64,000 bases of DNA, taken from the NCBI RefSeq assembly GCF_014237865.1, contig NZ_JACJUU010000005.1, positions 124,001 through 188,000 on the forward strand, written 5' to 3'. Below the pieces are notes generated by a model. It was not told where the DNA came from, did no database searches, and was given only the letters and a program-made list of their open reading frames with translations. Made by a program: the position numbers and the translations under genes. Positions 63,901 through 64,000 of this stretch are shown piece by piece. The DNA is from Pusillimonas minor (GTDB taxonomy: Bacteria > Pseudomonadota > Gammaproteobacteria > Burkholderiales > Burkholderiaceae_B). Numbering within the stretch: the first letter of the stretch is position 1; every line of letters begins with the position of its first letter.

Positions 63901-64000
63901 CTTCCGCCTCCAGCCGCTCTTTTACAGGCGCAATCTCGGACACCAGGTCGCGAATACGCGCCTTATTGTGCAACGGAGCTACGTCGTGCTCCGAACCGGG
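63893..64000 (-). CDS. C-terminal fragment of an upstream gene of unknown function
   Basis: Only the last 35 codons are in the window: the reading frame leads through HNKARIRDLVSEIAPVKERL to a TGA at 63895-63893. The stop overlaps the MarR start (ATGAATGA), so the gene is part of the same operon and was probably conserved with it. The helical, charged tail is not enough to assign a family. Confidence 0.55.
   Translation of the reverse strand, partial: PGSEHDVAPLHNKARIRDLVSEIAPVKERLEAEDE

Overview
The window looks like a chromosomal segment of an aerobic, PHA-producing betaproteobacterium of the Burkholderiales, most likely Alcaligenaceae-like. This rests on a terminal oxidase cluster ordered ctaC-ctaD-small protein-DUF2970-ctaE-DUF2909-SURF1-ctaA-ctaB-SCO next to rpoH, a PhaM-type granule protein, an anaplerotic PEP carboxylase and high-GC coding. 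The genus assignment is inference. No rRNA, tRNA or CRISPR array was recognised.

Layout. 1-5.2 kb: the end of a branched-chain-amino-acid-type ABC transporter (livG tail, livF), a degenerate isochorismatase-like protein, a substrate-binding protein, a Rieske-oxygenase-type reductase and an AraC regulator. 5.2-13.4 kb: YdhR-like protein, VanX-type dipeptidase, globin-coupled diguanylate cyclase, PEP carboxylase and small envelope proteins. 13.6-17.5 kb: gentisate-dioxygenase-like cupin with AraC regulator and hotdog thioesterase, RidA, YqhA. 17.6-22.6 kb: a scrap-heap island with a nitrilase and its AraC-type neighbour, separated by a decayed IS5-type element and surrounded by remnants of IS21, IS3 and IS5 elements, a PNPOx-like gene and the 3' end of a second livF. 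23-31 kb: glmS, an Lrp regulator with a three-site operator array, glycosyltransferase, MFS exporter, glmU, phaM, Nudix. 31-40 kb: cytochrome c oxidase and heme A/copper assembly. 40-45 kb: rpoH with a perfect CIRCE operator, then a probably Fur-controlled PepSY/DUF2271/DUF4198/ApbE group.

45-64 kb is the most interesting part: a MarR-controlled catabolic operon. It encodes an indolepyruvate-ferredoxin-oxidoreductase-like pair, a two-subunit Rieske dioxygenase, an acyl-CoA ligase, a thiolase-fold protein lacking thiolase catalytic residues, a DUF35 protein fused to a degenerate SDR, an isatin-hydrolase-like cyclase, an intact SDR and a periplasmic binding protein. An MFS transporter follows, and facing it are a fused HyuA-HyuB hydantoinase and a second MarR regulator. 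Known IAA-degradation chemistry in bradyrhizobia (dioxindole-3-acetate, isatin, isatinate, anthranilate) and the Ltp2-DUF35 steroid aldolases suggest one reading. The dioxygenase and ligase would make dioxindole-3-acetyl-CoA, the thiolase-fold/DUF35 pair would split it by retro-aldol cleavage to isatin and acetyl-CoA, and the cyclase would open isatin. The substrate and this order of steps are inference; the domain content and missing residues are seen in the sequence. The nitrilase at 18-19 kb and the lone reductase at 2.9 kb could feed the same pathway, but nothing in the sequence proves that.
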